Assembly: GCF_003014535.1 (NCBI RefSeq)
Contig: NZ_PYGD01000007.1
Span: 235,260-299,259, forward strand
Source: Taibaiella chishuiensis
Lineage (GTDB): Bacteria > Bacteroidota > Bacteroidia > Chitinophagales > Chitinophagaceae
Direction of reading: 5' to 3'
DNA length: 64,000 bases
A program made the position numbers and the translations under genes. Numbering within the stretch: position 1 is the stretch's first letter; each line of letters begins with the position of its first letter. A model generated the notes under the pieces. It was not told where the DNA came from and did not search any database. It was given only the letters and a program-made list of their open reading frames with translations. This document shows positions 63,405 to 64,000 of this stretch, one piece after another.

Positions 63405-64000
63405 ACAATTCAATTTCCCAATTATAGAAATTTGAAAATAGATATCGAAATTCCTTGGATGTATTAAAGGGGATCAAAATAATACAAAACCACTTAAGCT
63501 AAACTTATTTTGTTGTTTTATCAACCTTTTCTTACCTTTACTATATACAAAGATGTTCTTTAAAACGATTACAACAAGCATTAATAAATGGGTGCCCAAA
63601 AAGGTGCCCTTGTGTTTGATAATCTCCTCAATACGGCTCCTATAGCCGATTTTAGTACGATATTGGTGATGCCAGCGGAATCACAAAGCCACTCTTCGGA
63701 GTGGCTTTTTTCGTTTATATCAGGCGGCAATCAGCGTTTTGAAAAATATTGAATTTAATATAATTCAAAAAAAACAACCATTGTGGTTACCATTTCAGTT
63801 ACCCATTCCTTCACTTAAATTGGGTAATTGATTTTCTAAAAAGCTCTGCAGTTGGTTTTGGGAAAATCTGGATCAAGCAGAATTTCTGGGGATTAATAAA
63901 AAGCCTTGTTCTTAAAACGAATCATCATTTTGCCAGACCCCTATTTATTTGCTTAGCTATTCTTAGTGTCTCACTACGAATTTACATGGCCTGGCAGCTA
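63405..64000. other. Gene-free end of window with a possible small RNA
   Basis: No convincing gene. A promoter-like TTTG (63509-63512), 20 nt, TACCTTTA (63533-63540) is followed by a direct repeat GGTGCCC-AAAAA-GGTGCCC (~63593-63611), a small CGGCT/AGCCG hairpin and a strong terminator at 63685-63712. A ~165-nt noncoding transcript is possible. From 63713 on the sequence is AT-rich with only a weak TTACCCA/TGGGTAA inverted pair. Confidence 0.35.
63685..63712 (+). terminator. Strong terminator with UUCG tetraloop
   Basis: Perfect 10-bp stem AAAGCCACTC / GAGTGGCTTT capped by TTCG and followed by T residues. No coding gene ends within 280 nt upstream, so it may end a small RNA. Confidence 0.9.

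Noticed and set aside
63541..63660. Short Met-initiated frame with GGTGCCC repeats, considered as an integrase end or att site
   Set aside because: Encodes only ~30 residues with no recombinase motif; no second copy of the repeat was found elsewhere in the window to act as the other att site.
1..64000. tRNA, rRNA and CRISPR arrays
   Set aside because: No cloverleaf, rRNA-like segment or regularly spaced repeat array was seen on either strand by eye.

Overview
The window reads as the accessory part of a Bacteroidota genome, most likely a chitinophagal or sphingobacterial soil or rhizosphere bacterium (Chitinophaga, Niastella, Pedobacter or Mucilaginibacter type). The grounds are a type IX secretion (T9SS) type-B sorting domain, LytS/LytTR pairs, Bacteroidota-type promoters (TTTG, about 18-20 nt, TAnnTTTG), a PRTRC cassette, a grasp-with-spasm peptide cluster and a moderately AT-rich base composition. 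I saw no rRNA, tRNA, CRISPR array or complete insertion sequence. Nearly everything is accessory: antagonism, defence, peptide natural products and conjugation.

Layout. 1-4.7 kb: LytS/LytTR two-component pair and a full-length LanB lanthipeptide dehydratase. 4.7-10.7 kb: small XRE regulator, a helical protein, a large T9SS-sorted surface protein and a beta-helix lipoprotein. 10.7-13.5 kb: orphan type VI tube protein TssD (Hcp) followed by a GxSxG lipase-like protein and a membrane protein, a probable effector/immunity islet flanked by gene remnants. 13.5-16 kb: SEFIR-domain protein and partner. 16-23.7 kb: DNA-damage module of LexA-like repressor, Y-family polymerase, DnaE-type polymerase, GNAT and SRAP (YedK) proteins, with a palindromic operator in the divergent promoter. 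23.7-27.5 kb: complete Gabija anti-phage system. 27.8-33.9 kb: three helical DUF5677-like genes, a pair of phospholipase-D-fold proteins with an XRE regulator, and a metallophosphatase. 35.4-49 kb: conjugation/mobilisation block with a structured leader, frameshifted ssb, DUF932, PRTRC E-C-F-B-ThiF (a ubiquitin-like conjugation set), primase, candidate oriT, MobC-like protein, relaxase and coupling protein; no integrase or mating-pair genes are visible. 49-57.8 kb: peptide natural-product locus with a class I lanthipeptide precursor, S41 peptidase, hybrid kinase-receiver-LuxR protein, grasp-with-spasm precursor and the GwsG/GwsS maturases. 57.9-63.4 kb: a tight six-gene operon of exported proteins: two transglutaminase-like paralogues, a mini-RHS protein with an HExxH domain, two stand-alone GldM C-terminal-like proteins and a DUF4304 protein.

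Two observations stand out. First, the two RiPP precursor genes (49401 and 53669) belong to different peptide classes, yet they share a promoter layout and a conserved ~57-61 nt leader element at nearly the same distances from promoter and start codon. This suggests a common regulatory signal, perhaps linked to the hybrid kinase encoded between them; the only LanB in the window is 45 kb away. Second, the 57.9-63.4 kb operon combines a putative secreted metallopeptidase toxin with detached gliding/T9SS-motor-like domains and paired transglutaminase-like proteins, an arrangement I do not recognise as a described system. Family names come from motif reading by eye, with no database search.
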